Positions 47,401 through 55,505 of a stretch of DNA of 64,000 nt are shown one piece after another. Position numbers and translations under genes: made by a program. Origin of the DNA: Craterilacuibacter sinensis (GTDB lineage Bacteria > Pseudomonadota > Gammaproteobacteria > Burkholderiales > Chromobacteriaceae); assembly GCF_009831765.1 (NCBI RefSeq), contig NZ_WSSB01000011.1, positions 1 to 64,000 of the forward strand, given 5' to 3'. The notes below the pieces were generated by a model. That model saw only the letters and a list, made by a program, of their open reading frames with translations, ran no database searches and was not told the DNA's origin. How positions within the stretch are numbered: the first letter of the stretch is position 1; the number at the start of each line of letters is the position of its first letter.

Positions 47401-47862
47401 GCCTGCATCGGCATACCACAGGGTGTAGAACGCTGATTTCTGGCCCTGCTTGTCCTGATCCTGACAATAGTTTTTGCTGAGGGAAAAATTGCAATTGGCG
47501 TAGGTCAGATATTGGGTGTCGAGGTTGACACTGCCCTGGCCGGAATTGAACCCGTTGATATAGGCCTGGTTGAAGCGGGTGCTGTAATTGCGGCCACGCA
47601 CTTGCGGAGCCGGATAGCTGAATTTGGGGTTGTAGGCGATGCCGTTGAAGGATGCTGCCTTGAAACGCTTGCTGCTGGCGGTTTCACCTACCGAGTCCGG
47701 GGCGTAGGCATAGGCCATGCTGCCCGAGTCGTCCAGCGTCAGCAGCACATTGGGTGCCATGTCGACGGCCAGATATAGCGGCACATCGGCCAGCTCGACG
47801 GCGGGCAGCTGCGGGGAGAAGGCCAGCGCGATGGCGCAGGGCAGGTATGGGCGTTTCAGCAT
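44491..47862 (-). CDS. pilY1: PilY1-type pilus tip adhesin (cluster B)
   Basis: A 1123-residue exported protein with the signal peptide near residues 1-21. A von Willebrand A-like start has the metal site DDSGS (residues 44-48). The region to about 600 has many cysteine and Tyr/Asn-rich segments. The C-terminal propeller has [20 protein letters not shown] and the calcium loop DQDKDGVSD near residue 840, plus a later [13 protein letters not shown]. This is close to the standard PilY1 layout. It overlaps pilX-B by 7 bp. GC content is high, as in the rest of the window, unlike its cluster A counterpart. Confidence 0.92.
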   Translation of the reverse strand: MLKRPYLPCAIALAFSPQLPAVELADVPLYLAVDMAPNVLLTLDDSGSMAYAYAPDSVGETASSKRFKAASFNGIAYNPKFSYPAPQVRGRNYSTRFNQAYINGFNSGQGSVNLDTQYLTYANCNFSLSKNYCQDQDKQGQKSAFYTLWYADAGMSKPRACDASDPKDEDCYLEIVVGSGDDIAAGSSAERKQNFANWYSFYRTRAQTMTSGALQAIDGIDDGRIRLGWQALTACNRFDGNCQGYDGRTRDNRLRVLDSTQRERFYQSLERFKVYGWTPLRSALERTGSYLQQTGRDSPWAEQPYVDKGTEYSCRKNFSVVFTDGLWNQDGGFNIGGNVDGSNHTLPADAQGKRQSYSPRPPFRDSNNNSLADTAFAYWASDLRPDLANNVPASFSDRSGNADTQYWNPKNNPATWQHMVTFGIGLGLGETLTSHPQWAGSTWAGEGYKALMNGTTNWPAVDSSGKNALTGHVYDLWHAAINSRGQFFSADDPKALSEAFRQTFASIIDASPTAAPLSANSGAIQQSSLLYQAGFDSKDWHGQLQAWQLKADSTLGQVKWDAARQLPAPAARRLFTLNGSSPRLLDSCNSLSDAQLQALGPDLASCNLRLQWLRGDASQEVRNGGSLRNRPVSVLGDIINSAPAYAGSQDFGWSKAEGLASSERNSYAGYLAAKRVRTPLLLAGANDGILHGFDADNGRELFGFVPPAVFDNLKALSEPAYSHRYTVDGSPTLGDAYYGGSWKTVLVGGLNKGGRAVYALNVSDPDNFSSQHVLWQFTDPDLGYSYGQPQITRLNNGDWAAVFGSGYDSARSALFVVRLSDGKLLQKILLGQDQGLAGITLYDQDKDGVSDAAYAGDLAGQLWKFDLSASTPVAWKTANQGKPLFITPPGQAITTAPLIGPHPQGNGNMVYFGSGRYLGPSDINNQEVQAFYAVQDKGSDNGIILGAAQLQTQTLEEEITQGGAVLRKTSSHNVDWSRQYGWLLSLSRNSGERVITTPLLNHGRILFTTMLPSTDPCVPGGDGWLMALRADSGGRTLDSTFDLNGDGVINSKDKIGGNSASGVRLAVGIPTAPTFVENPATPGLAPVYVSGTAGKIELINIGVPLPPPTGQLKLKRIYWKQIL

Positions 47863-48374
47863 GAGCTTCCTTCGACGCAGGGTTCGAACAGGGCTTGCAG
47901 CACCACGCGCGCCTTGCCTTCGCCGCCGGTGGCGCTGGCGGTGATGCGGTAGCGCCCGTCAGGCTGGCCGTTGCTGGCCAGCAGGCGTTCGATGCGGTAG
48001 CGCGGCTGGGCTGCGAGGTGGGGAAGCGGCGCGTCTTCGGGCAGGCTCAGGCTGTTGCTAGCCTGCCAGCGGGCATCATCCTGCCAGTAGGCGGCATCAT
48101 TGGGCGCGGTGGTGGCCGCGTCGCACAGGCCACCGCTACAGGTGTTGCGCTCAGCGGCAAAAGTTTGGTCTTTCCATTGCAGGTAGTCGCGCTCGCCATG
48201 GTGCAGTGCCGTTTCGGCCGCTTCAAAGGCGAGGCTGCGGTTGCGGCTGTTGCCGGCCATTTTTTCCTGCAGCACGCTGTCTTGCACCGCATACAGGCCG
48301 AGCATGGCCAAGAGCAGCAGAAAGACCAGTACCACCAGTAATGCCATGCCGCGCTGGGGATTGAGTGTATTCAC
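47856..48374 (-). CDS. pilX: Minor pilin PilX (cluster B)
   Basis: A 172-residue PilX-type protein: PQRG|MALLVVLVFLLLLAMLGL, then QEKMAGNSRNRSLAFEAAETAL, the PilX signature. It lacks Glu5. Cysteines CSGGLC and a C-terminal CVEGSSC suggest disulfides. It overlaps pilW-B by 4 bp and pilY1-B by 7 bp. Confidence 0.88.
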   Translation of the reverse strand: MNTLNPQRGMALLVVLVFLLLLAMLGLYAVQDSVLQEKMAGNSRNRSLAFEAAETALHHGERDYLQWKDQTFAAERNTCSGGLCDAATTAPNDAAYWQDDARWQASNSLSLPEDAPLPHLAAQPRYRIERLLASNGQPDGRYRITASATGGEGKARVVLQALFEPCVEGSSC

Positions 48375-49486
48375 AGGCGGTTCCTGATGGCGATGGTGGC
48401 GGTGAGTACCTGGCGCAGGCGCCGGTCGGTAGGCCGGATTTCTTCGCCATTAAAAATAATGTGTTGTGGCGAGCTGCCGACTTCACGCTCGGAAGCCAGT
48501 AGCAGCGAGGCACGCACCGCCAGCACCCGCCGCCATTTGGACTTGCTGCTATCGCCCGGGGCCAGGGTTTCGACTTCGCTGGCCGCTACGTAGCGATCGA
48601 CATTGTTGTCGCCATCGAGATCGATGCCGTAGCGCAGCTGCAGGTCTTGAGCGCCATCCACCAGAATCTCGGGCGCATCGCTGCCACTCTGGCGCAGCAG
48701 AGCCGGCTGGCCGCCATCGCCTTTGCCGATAAAGTAGCGCAGGGTGGTGGCCGCTTGTTGCTGATCCAGTTTGACCAGTTTTGAGCCGGGCTCGAAGGTG
48801 TAGGCGGGGGCATTGCAGCGTGAAGTGGGCGGGGTGACCGGTCCCAGTGTCTTGCTGCAGTTGCCAGGTTGAGTGCTGTTGCCGGTGTTGTGCACCAGCT
48901 TGAGTTTGGCGCCGTTGTCGCTGAGCTGGGTGATCTGGAACATGGCGGCGTGGCTGCAATCGTTCTGGATCGCCACCACGATATCGCCATCGGCGAGGCC
49001 GTGAGCACTGGTTTTTTTCAGTTCCATGGTGGCCGAATTGGCATTGTGGCCGGTGATGTCCAGCAGGGTTTCAGGCGCCCGGTTTTCGTGTTCCAGATGG
49101 GCGATCTTGAGCACATCGCCCTTGAGATAGGCCGCTGCGTCGATACCGTCCGGGGCGCTGGCCGGATCGTCGAAACCCTCAAGCGGAATGTCGTACAGGT
49201 CGCTGCCGATGGCGGCGCGTGCACTGCCATCGTTGAGCACATTGGTAAAGCTCCGGATATTGCAGCCGGCAAGCGTGCTGCCGAGGTCGCCGCTTTGGCG
49301 CACATCGCGCGACAGCTTTTCAAAGGCAAAACGTGCATTTTGCTGCAGTGCCGACTCGGCTTCCTGCAGGCTGTGGGTCTGCTTGCTGCCCAGATAGACG
49401 TAGCCTGTGCTGGCCACGATACCCAGACCCAGGGCGAGCGAGACCATCAGTTCGATCAAGGATATGCCGCGCTGCGCTTGATGCAT
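48371..49486 (-). CDS. pilW: Minor pilin PilW (cluster B)
   Basis: A 371-residue prepilin with QAQRG|ISLIELMVSLALGLGI and Glu5, then the helix ESALQQNARFAFEKLSRDVR. It is longer than the cluster A protein (243) and has a DLDGDNNVD loop that may bind calcium near residue 290. It is preceded by pilV-B (2 bp apart) and overlaps pilX-B. Confidence 0.88.
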   Translation of the reverse strand: MHQAQRGISLIELMVSLALGLGIVASTGYVYLGSKQTHSLQEAESALQQNARFAFEKLSRDVRQSGDLGSTLAGCNIRSFTNVLNDGSARAAIGSDLYDIPLEGFDDPASAPDGIDAAAYLKGDVLKIAHLEHENRAPETLLDITGHNANSATMELKKTSAHGLADGDIVVAIQNDCSHAAMFQITQLSDNGAKLKLVHNTGNSTQPGNCSKTLGPVTPPTSRCNAPAYTFEPGSKLVKLDQQQAATTLRYFIGKGDGGQPALLRQSGSDAPEILVDGAQDLQLRYGIDLDGDNNVDRYVAASEVETLAPGDSSKSKWRRVLAVRASLLLASEREVGSSPQHIIFNGEEIRPTDRRLRQVLTATIAIRNRL

Positions 49487-49488
49487 GC

Positions 49489-49929
49489 TCAGACTCCTGT
49501 CTCTGTGATGAATTGGGTGCGTAGGGGCGTGCCGTCAGCGTTGGTTTTTCCTTCATCCCAGCTCAGTGTGATGCTGGCGCGTGTACCTTGTATCCGTATC
49601 TGTCCTGTGCCGTCGGGCAGGGTGCGGCGGATCTGCGCCTGCCAGTCTTGCAAGTCGCAGCTGGCGACAGGAAGGCCGCCGCTACAGTTGCCTTGGGTGC
49701 TGTAAGCGCCGTCCAGTGCCGCCTGGCGGTTGGCGCGCATGCTTTCGATGATGTCGTAGGCCAGAAAAGTGGCCTGGCTGCGCTGGCTGGCGCCGTGGCC
49801 GGTGGACAGTGAAGAAATAAAGAGTGCGGCCAGCGCCAGCATACCCAGCGCCAGCACCAGCATGGAAATCAAAACTTCAATCAGCGAAAAGCCTGCGCTG
49901 CGGTGGCGGCGAAATTTAGCAGGGGGCAT
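49489..49929 (-). CDS. pilV: Minor pilin PilV (cluster B)
   Basis: A 146-residue prepilin with RRHRSAG|FSLIEVLISMLVLALG, Glu5 present, followed by FLAYDIIESMRANRQAAL. The ATG at 49929 gives a 13-residue leader; the longer frame to 49992 lies inside fimT-B. It overlaps fimT-B by 14 bp and ends 2 bp before pilW-B. Confidence 0.87.
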   Translation of the reverse strand: MPPAKFRRHRSAGFSLIEVLISMLVLALGMLALAALFISSLSTGHGASQRSQATFLAYDIIESMRANRQAALDGAYSTQGNCSGGLPVASCDLQDWQAQIRRTLPDGTGQIRIQGTRASITLSWDEGKTNADGTPLRTQFITETGV

Positions 49930-50509
49930 CGTCTTTTCCCGTTTGTAGGGTGAGCCGGCCATTGGCTGCGAGCTTGAGGCAGCGCACGGCACCGGGGAGG
50001 GCGATTTTTAGCGTGCCTGCCTGTTTGGCACTGCCGTCGGCCAGATAGCTGATGCCGGTCTGCAGGCCGGCTGATGCGGTGATGCTTACGCCTGCTCTGC
50101 CCGGCGCCAGTTGGCGGATCAGTTGATCGGGGTCTTCCAGTTGCAATAGCGGGCGGCTCAGATCGTCGAAGACCCAGAGGCCGGCCTCGTTACCCATGGC
50201 GGCCTGCCAGCCATTATTCAGGCAAGCGCGTGTGCCATTGCCTGCGGCCAAGGGACAGACGCTGACTTCATGCCCGCGCTTGATGGCCTCGCTACGGGCC
50301 AGATAGAGTGCACTGACCAGCGTCTGGCTGACTGTCTTGATCTTGTGCTCGGCCACCAGTTGCCCGAAAGAGGGCAGTGCCATGGCAAGTACGATGGCGA
50401 GAATGGACAGCGTGACGATCAGTTCGATCAGGGTTACGCCGCGGTTATGGCATATGCCCAGGCGCACGCTTGCCGGTCTGTGCTTGCCGGATGAGTGCAA
50501 TGGATTCAT
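49916..50509 (-). CDS. Minor pilin FimT/FimU (cluster B)
   Basis: A 197-residue GspH/FimT protein with site NRG|VTLIELIVTLSILAIV; the first mature residue is Val rather than Phe. LARSEAIKRGHEVSVCP is the FimT segment. It opens cluster B. A TATACT sequence (minus strand, 50610-50605) about 95 bp upstream may be its -10. The leader of about 24 residues is long; an alternative short start is not obvious. Confidence 0.85.
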   Translation of the reverse strand: MNPLHSSGKHRPASVRLGICHNRGVTLIELIVTLSILAIVLAMALPSFGQLVAEHKIKTVSQTLVSALYLARSEAIKRGHEVSVCPLAAGNGTRACLNNGWQAAMGNEAGLWVFDDLSRPLLQLEDPDQLIRQLAPGRAGVSITASAGLQTGISYLADGSAKQAGTLKIALPGAVRCLKLAANGRLTLQTGKDDAPC

Positions 50510-50912
50510 TAGATCGGGATGGGGGTAGAGCGGTGGCTCAGCCTATTTCCAGGAGCGGAGTCAGTAGATACCGCGCATCTTTTGCCGGAAATTAAATAGC
50601 ATTTAGTATATGAGTTTAATTGCTATCTAGATATGACGAGGGTCAAATGTTGGCAAGCCCGGGCATAGAGATCTGCTTCATGCCGTGCTGTGATGGCGTT
50701 TGAGCAGCAATGGGAACTGCTCGGCTGTTGTCTGTGCACAGTTGTTGTTGGTGAAACACGACTGGCCGCCAGTAGGGGTGGGGTATTTAGCCTGCCGGTT
50801 GCGATGGCTAAGGCGGCGGTGTGGCACAGGTGGTGCGCGCAGAGCTGACTTCCAGTGTGCGTCCAGTCAGCGCGAGGGCGTGCCAACTGTATGAGCCGGG
50901 GTCGGTCGGCTT
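50510..50912. other. Intergenic gap between pilin clusters B and C
   Basis: 403 bp without a supportable gene. It must contain the cluster B promoter. The best candidate -10 is TATACT on the minus strand at 50610-50605, within an AT-rich patch (50588-50632) that also holds AATTAAA/TTTAATT arms. No -35 of good quality, no strong terminator for cluster C and no known repeat were seen. Confidence 0.5.
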
Positions 50913-51542
50913 CTATTTACCCTGTACGCTATTTTCCTTGCAGTTGGCCGTGATATTGAAGGTTTCATCATGGCCTTGCCCCGTGCCGTCTATTGCGATA
51001 ATCAGGCTGCTGCCTTGAGGGGCTTCGCTGGTGCAGCGCCATGTATGCCAGGGGTGGCCGCCCAAGTCTGAGCAAGTCCCCTGATTGATGGTCACGCGGG
51101 CGTTTTGGTGCACATCATGGACCATGATGGTGGTGGGGGTAGCGCACTGGGCAGGTGGCGGCGGGATTTCCGGCGCTGTACTGCAATCGGCCTGCGGCGA
51201 GGAGACGGCCAGTTCATTGGCTTTGCCGTCTGCATCGCTCCAGCGCACGCTGACTGTCGTCATCTGGTTCTTGATGCTGTATTTGCATAAAAACCGGTTA
51301 AGCGGAGGTGGCGCATCGGGCACGGGCAAGGCGAAGGTGTCGCTGGCACACTGCTTGGGTTCACAGCTTTTGCGCTCTTCCAGTGCGCTTTGCGCCAGAT
51401 TGGTGGCATTGGCGTAGTCGCTGCTGTGAATTTCGCTTTGCAGCAACGCGCCTTGAAAACGTATCAGCCCCAGAATGCCCAGACTCAGCACCAGCAGGCT
51501 GACAAGTACACCCATCAGGGTAAATCCGGCTTGTCGGGTCAT
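50913..51542 (-). CDS. PilV-like minor pilin lacking Glu5 (cluster C)
   Basis: A 209-residue prepilin with site MTRQAG|FTLMGVLVSLLVLSLGIL. The fifth mature residue is Gly where nearly all pilins except tip or K-type ones have Glu. The globular part has about eight cysteines (for example KSCEPKQCASD, CKYS, ADCST, QCATP, GTCSD, WRCTSE, ANCKE), suited to several disulfides. It ends cluster C, 2 bp after the 600-residue PilX-like gene. PilV-like by helix and size; a role at the tip is inferred. Confidence 0.8.
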   Translation of the reverse strand: MTRQAGFTLMGVLVSLLVLSLGILGLIRFQGALLQSEIHSSDYANATNLAQSALEERKSCEPKQCASDTFALPVPDAPPPLNRFLCKYSIKNQMTTVSVRWSDADGKANELAVSSPQADCSTAPEIPPPPAQCATPTTIMVHDVHQNARVTINQGTCSDLGGHPWHTWRCTSEAPQGSSLIIAIDGTGQGHDETFNITANCKENSVQGK

Positions 51543-51544
51543 GA

Positions 51545-53347
51545 TTATTCCGCGTGATCTATCCAGCTGCCCTGGACGACCCGGTAAACTTTTTCACCGG
51601 CGACAGGCGGCGTGAGGGGGGGCTGGCCGCTGCCGCTATCTCCTGGCTTGAACGAGTCGGGCAGATTGGTCAGGTCTATGGTCGTGCTGGCACCCCAGTT
51701 GTTGTCGCCGCTGGCACCCTGATTGGCGACCGTGACATAGCCTTTGATCACGGTTCTTCCGCCGCTATTCAGGGTGTTGCCGGCGATCACGTTGCCGTGC
51801 ACGGTACTACTGCTGCCCAGCATAATGTCGCCCCCCTTGTACTGGCTGTCCTGGTAGCTGCCGGCGAGATAGGCGATATTGCCGCTGGCGTGGCTATTGA
51901 ACTGCTGGCTTTGTGTATTGCAGTAGTCGGTCGGATATTGGCCGGGGTAGTCGTTGTTGCTGCACACACCCGGGTAAGCGATATAGTTGACGGCATAGAC
52001 CTGATGGTTATCCATGGTCTTGATATTGCCGCTGGCGATAAAGCTGTTGTAATAGCGGCCGTTTCCCGCCTGCAAGTCGCCATCAAACCAGACAAGACCG
52101 GGGGCCAGACTATTGCCTGCCAGTGTCCATACGCCTGTTTGGGAAACCGTGAGGCAGGTGTTGTAGTCGGAATAGCCGCGGCACAAGCGCCCGACGCTCG
52201 GGGTCGTGCAGCGTCCATTGCTGTCGGTTTTCTGGCACAGGTAGTTTTCGTGATTGTTCTGGTTTCTTCCCAGTAGATAAAGGCCGTCATCAATACCGTG
52301 GATCGCGCGCACCTGTACCTGTATTTTCCCGTCGCTAAGACGGCGGAACAGATAATGGGCCTGCTGCTGGTAGTCGTTGGCATCGACCTTATGCTTTTGC
52401 AGCGTGATCGGTGTCAATGGCGTGATCGGCACTTGCAGGCCAGGCTCTATCCTGACCTTGATGTCTTTATTGTTCCGGTTGTAACTGGCCTCTCCGCCGA
52501 TGGTGGCATTGAGTTGTCCGCCCCAGCCTTCTATCTCGAGGTTGTGCTCTGCCTTGAGCGAGCTGATCGGTCTGCTGGTTCTGCTGCTGAACGAGCCCTG
52601 CGTTTCAACCTCTCCTAGCGAACTGCCGCCATTGGTCACGGCCACATTGCCGATGGCGATCAGCGTATCGACACGCGTGCTGCCTATATTGGCCGTCCCG
52701 TTGGTCTGCGCCCTGACGATGGTGGCGCTGTCGCGGGTTTGCAGATTGCCCATGGCGCTGACACGCTGGTAGTGGCCATTTCTCAGGGTGATATTGCCGT
52801 TGGCGCCCAGCACATTCACGGTCTGGTTGCCGCCTATGGTGATGTTGCCGGTAGCAAGCAAGGTGTCGATGCCCTTGACTGAGCCATTGAGCGTGACATC
52901 GCCGTCCACTTTCAGCTTGGCATCCTTGCCGCCAATGATATTGATGGCGCCACTCAGGTTCAGGTCATTGTGAATTTGCAGCACGCTCTCGGATGGCGGC
53001 GGCGGTGTGGGGTCGCCTACCAAGGCAAAGCGTTGCTGCACCGCTACGCTGTAGCCATCGAAGTGACCGTGGCTGGTGACGCGCAACTGCTCTCCTTCCT
53101 CCTGGTAGCTGAGGGTGTAATGCTGCGGCGTGGTGCTGGCCGGTCGGCTGCCATCAGTTTCAAGAGCCTTGCCCGCGATACGCATCCCTTCCTCGGCATA
53201 GCCCAGCGCCTGATGGTATTTATGCTGGGCCTGGGCATTGAAGTGTTCGATCAGGACATGACGCGAGGTATAGAGCAAGACCAGCGAGATCAGCGCCAGC
53301 AGCGACATGACAAGCAGCAAGGTGGCTGCGCCGCGTTGCGTTTTCAT
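51545..53347 (-). CDS. Large PilX-like protein with a beta-helix-like region (cluster C)
   Basis: A 600-residue protein. The N-terminus TQRG|AATLLLVMSLLALISLVLL and YHQALGYAEEGMRIAGKAL is PilX-like and lacks Glu5. After a proline stretch (PTPPPPSES near 115) comes a repeat region (about 130-250) with turns of about 15-19 residues: DGDVTLNG, TGNITIGG, NGNITLRN, MGNLQTRD, IGNVAVTN. Later GN motifs (SGNIKTMD, SGNIAYLA, HGNVIAGN, VTVANQG) follow to about 560. This suggests a right-handed beta-helix or bactofilin-like rod. PilX proteins are normally 130-200 residues. In a cluster without PilY1, it may be the tip adhesin itself. Structure and role are inference. Confidence 0.78.
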   Translation of the reverse strand: MKTQRGAATLLLVMSLLALISLVLLYTSRHVLIEHFNAQAQHKYHQALGYAEEGMRIAGKALETDGSRPASTTPQHYTLSYQEEGEQLRVTSHGHFDGYSVAVQQRFALVGDPTPPPPSESVLQIHNDLNLSGAINIIGGKDAKLKVDGDVTLNGSVKGIDTLLATGNITIGGNQTVNVLGANGNITLRNGHYQRVSAMGNLQTRDSATIVRAQTNGTANIGSTRVDTLIAIGNVAVTNGGSSLGEVETQGSFSSRTSRPISSLKAEHNLEIEGWGGQLNATIGGEASYNRNNKDIKVRIEPGLQVPITPLTPITLQKHKVDANDYQQQAHYLFRRLSDGKIQVQVRAIHGIDDGLYLLGRNQNNHENYLCQKTDSNGRCTTPSVGRLCRGYSDYNTCLTVSQTGVWTLAGNSLAPGLVWFDGDLQAGNGRYYNSFIASGNIKTMDNHQVYAVNYIAYPGVCSNNDYPGQYPTDYCNTQSQQFNSHASGNIAYLAGSYQDSQYKGGDIMLGSSSTVHGNVIAGNTLNSGGRTVIKGYVTVANQGASGDNNWGASTTIDLTNLPDSFKPGDSGSGQPPLTPPVAGEKVYRVVQGSWIDHAE

Positions 53348-53931
53348 CGGATCGCCTCCTGAGTAATGATCGGGTGGTTGCGCGGGGTGACGGTCGCAGC
53401 CAGCGCTAGTGCAGCAAGTCCGCCTTGCTGTGCGCTCAGTGCAATATGAATGCCATCGCGACCTGTCTGGCTAAAGCTCAGCCCGGTCACCGAGCCTGCC
53501 GCCGGCAAGGTCAGGTCCTGCCAGTCGGCATCGGGGGCATCGCAATGCCAATTGTCCTGACGGGTAGCCAGTTGCTGGATGCGGCCCTTGCCGTCCTGCT
53601 GTTTCAGGCGCAGGGCGTAAAAATGCGGGGCCTGCGCGCTCTCCCCGGGCGGGCTGGCATGGGCAAAGCGCAGGCAATGGCCGTTTTGTCCGATAAAAAT
53701 ACGGGCGTAAGGTGCCGGGTCTGCTTGGCCGGCGTAGCCTGCACGACGCAGGGACATGGCCATGCTGCTCATGGCGCTGTCCATCATGGCGCGCAGCGCG
53801 GCTTGCTGGCGCTCATGGCTGGCGCTGGTGGTGAAGTTGACGAACAGGGTCGATACCGCCAGTAGCACGATCAGGCCGATGGCAAGAGCGATCATCATTT
53901 CCGTCAGGGTAAAGCCAAGGTGTTTTTTCAT
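53344..53931 (-). CDS. PilW-like minor pilin (cluster C)
   Basis: A 195-residue prepilin with [22 protein letters not shown] and Glu5, then AMMDSAMSSMAMSLRRAGYAGQ, as in PilW. The ATG at 53931 overlaps the upstream fimT-like stop (ATGA), and its stop overlaps the large PilX-like start. The longer frame to 54018 lies inside that upstream gene. Two cysteines in the globular part. Confidence 0.85.
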   Translation of the reverse strand: MKKHLGFTLTEMMIALAIGLIVLLAVSTLFVNFTTSASHERQQAALRAMMDSAMSSMAMSLRRAGYAGQADPAPYARIFIGQNGHCLRFAHASPPGESAQAPHFYALRLKQQDGKGRIQQLATRQDNWHCDAPDADWQDLTLPAAGSVTGLSFSQTGRDGIHIALSAQQGGLAALALAATVTPRNHPIITQEAIR

Positions 53932-54422
53932 GGGCAGTTGCCCTTGCTGGCATGGATAAAGCCGGTTGGCAGCAGCTTGATGGTGCTGTCTCTGCAATTT
54001 TGCTGCGTCAGCACCCAACTGGCTTCGCCTAAGGCGACGCCGGCCGCGTTTTGCGGCAGGCCCTTGAGCGGGGAAAAACGGATCTGTGCCGGCAAGTCCT
54101 GTGTTTCCAGCGACACGCCACGGTAGTCTGCCGCACGGATGCAGGCCAGCGCCTGCTCGCAGCTTTCCCCCCGGTTCTGGCTGACAATAAGCGACCAGTC
54201 GTCGCCGCTACGGGTTTGCAGCCAGACAGGCTGTTGCCGAGTGATTGCCTGCTTGCGCGCAAAGCGCAGCGTATCGGTGACCGACCCGGTTGCTCCGGCC
54301 AGACGTGCGCGGGCAAACCAGGCGGACAGGCTGGGCGTGGCGAGCGTCAGCAAAATGGCCAGTACCGACAGCGTGACCAGCATTTCGATCAGGGTAAAAC
54401 CTCGGCGCGCGTGCATAGTCAA
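53928..54422 (-). CDS. FimT/GspH-like minor pilin (cluster C)
   Basis: A 164-residue pseudopilin with [22 protein letters not shown], then [21 protein letters not shown], typical of GspH/FimT. Cysteines in CEQALAC and NCP probably form disulfides. It overlaps genes on both sides by 4 bp. Order here is PilE-FimT-PilW-PilX-PilV, different from clusters A and B. Confidence 0.87.
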   Translation of the reverse strand: MTMHARRGFTLIEMLVTLSVLAILLTLATPSLSAWFARARLAGATGSVTDTLRFARKQAITRQQPVWLQTRSGDDWSLIVSQNRGESCEQALACIRAADYRGVSLETQDLPAQIRFSPLKGLPQNAAGVALGEASWVLTQQNCRDSTIKLLPTGFIHASKGNCP

Positions 54423-54841
54423 GCCCAGCAGGCCGCCGGCGTGCGGCGGGTTTGCGTGCCGACTTGCTCCAGACGCAGTGTCTGGCAGGTGCTATCGGCT
54501 TGCTGTGGCGAGCCGGCGCGTACCCGGGCTTCTACATAAAAAGCCCCACTGGCTGCCTCGCCCGCCGGAATGCCGGTGGACAGGATGTAATCGCCCTGTT
54601 CGCTGTTGGCGGACTGGGCCGGTGTCAGTGCATTGAGGGAGGGCGCGTAGTTGATGTCAAAGCCGCGATGGCGGATTTGCGCTTGCTGAATGCGCATGAT
54701 GGCGGCTTGTGCATCGGTACGCCGCGCCTTTTGCATATAGCCTTGATAAGCGGGCAGGGCGATGGCGGCGAGAATGCCGACGATGGCCATGGTGATAATC
54801 AGCTCGATCAGGGTAAAGCCGGAATGTTGTTTGTAAACCAT
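54419..54841 (-). CDS. PilE-like minor pilin (cluster C, first gene)
   Basis: A 140-residue prepilin with [27 protein letters not shown], then [18 protein letters not shown] and a C-terminal cysteine pair (STCQTL, AACWA). The ATG at 54841 gives a normal 8-residue leader; 54868 is possible. It opens cluster C, where the major-type pilin comes first rather than last. Confidence 0.85.
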   Translation of the reverse strand: MVYKQHSGFTLIELIITMAIVGILAAIALPAYQGYMQKARRTDAQAAIMRIQQAQIRHRGFDINYAPSLNALTPAQSANSEQGDYILSTGIPAGEAASGAFYVEARVRAGSPQQADSTCQTLRLEQVGTQTRRTPAACWA

Positions 54842-54981
54842 GGCGATATTATCCGCGAGGCGCCGCATGGCGTGAGGGTAGCTGGCGCTATCGGCTTATT
54901 TCTTGTGCTTAACATCCTCTGGTTTTAGCCGCCATTTGCATGGCTTGCTGCTGGTGTTGCGGTCAGTGCCGGGTTCTGTAC

Positions 54982-55019
54982 AAAAATACGGCCCGCTACG
55001 CATGCTTGCGTAGCGGGCC
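54982..55019 (-). terminator. Terminator of the SirB2 gene
   Basis: GGCCCGCTACGC (54990-55001), loop ATGCTT, GCGTAGCGGGCC (55008-55019): a perfect 12-bp stem. On the minus strand GTATTTTTG follows. It lies 20 bp after the SirB2 stop and isolates cluster C, whose promoter must be in 54842-54981. Confidence 0.88.
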
Positions 55020-55039
55020 GGCTGGCTTGGCGGGCGGGA

Positions 55040-55423
55040 TCAGAACAGGAAGGGCGCGATCATCTTGGTTTTGGCCACGGCAAAGATATAGGCCAGCAGG
55101 GCAAAGGAGGCGATCAGCGCCGCCTGGCGGATCTGCAGCGTGCGGCCGCGCTTGAGGGCGATGGTGCCCAGCGCGATATAGCCGAGCAAGGCCACGATTT
55201 TGGCAACTATCCACGGCGAGGACAGCGGCCAGCCGCCCAGAATCACCAGCGCCACGGCACAGGCCAATAGCAGGGTGTCGATAATGTGCGGCAGGATGCG
55301 GGCGAGCTTGCTTTGCAGGAGGGGAGAGCCTGCCAGCATCAGCCCGGCGCGGATGGCGAACGACAGCAGGGTCAGGTAGGCAAAGCCGGCATGGGCATGT
55401 TTGAGCATCAGGTACGAGTACAT
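55040..55423 (-). CDS. SirB2-family membrane protein
   Basis: A 127-residue inner-membrane protein with four helices (about 10-30, 45-65, 70-90, 100-120). HAHAGFAYLTLLSFAIRAGLML and ILPHIIDTLLLACAVALVI, the latter seen as LPHIIDTLLL, are SirB signatures. Function is unknown; the name comes from Salmonella sirB. It is monocistronic, divergent from recC, with a strong terminator. Confidence 0.87.
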   Translation of the reverse strand: MYSYLMLKHAHAGFAYLTLLSFAIRAGLMLAGSPLLQSKLARILPHIIDTLLLACAVALVILGGWPLSSPWIVAKIVALLGYIALGTIALKRGRTLQIRQAALIASFALLAYIFAVAKTKMIAPFLF

Positions 55424-55505
55424 ATCGGGTTCCTGTTAGGCCTCGGGCATAAGATGGAGGGGGGGATGTTACACTGTCGGACCGGGTCTGATGAGAGTGT
55501 TTGTC

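Noticed and set aside
50623-50886. An 87-codon leftward frame in the B/C cluster gap
   Set aside because: No ribosome site, His/Thr/Arg-rich shadow composition, no family resemblance.
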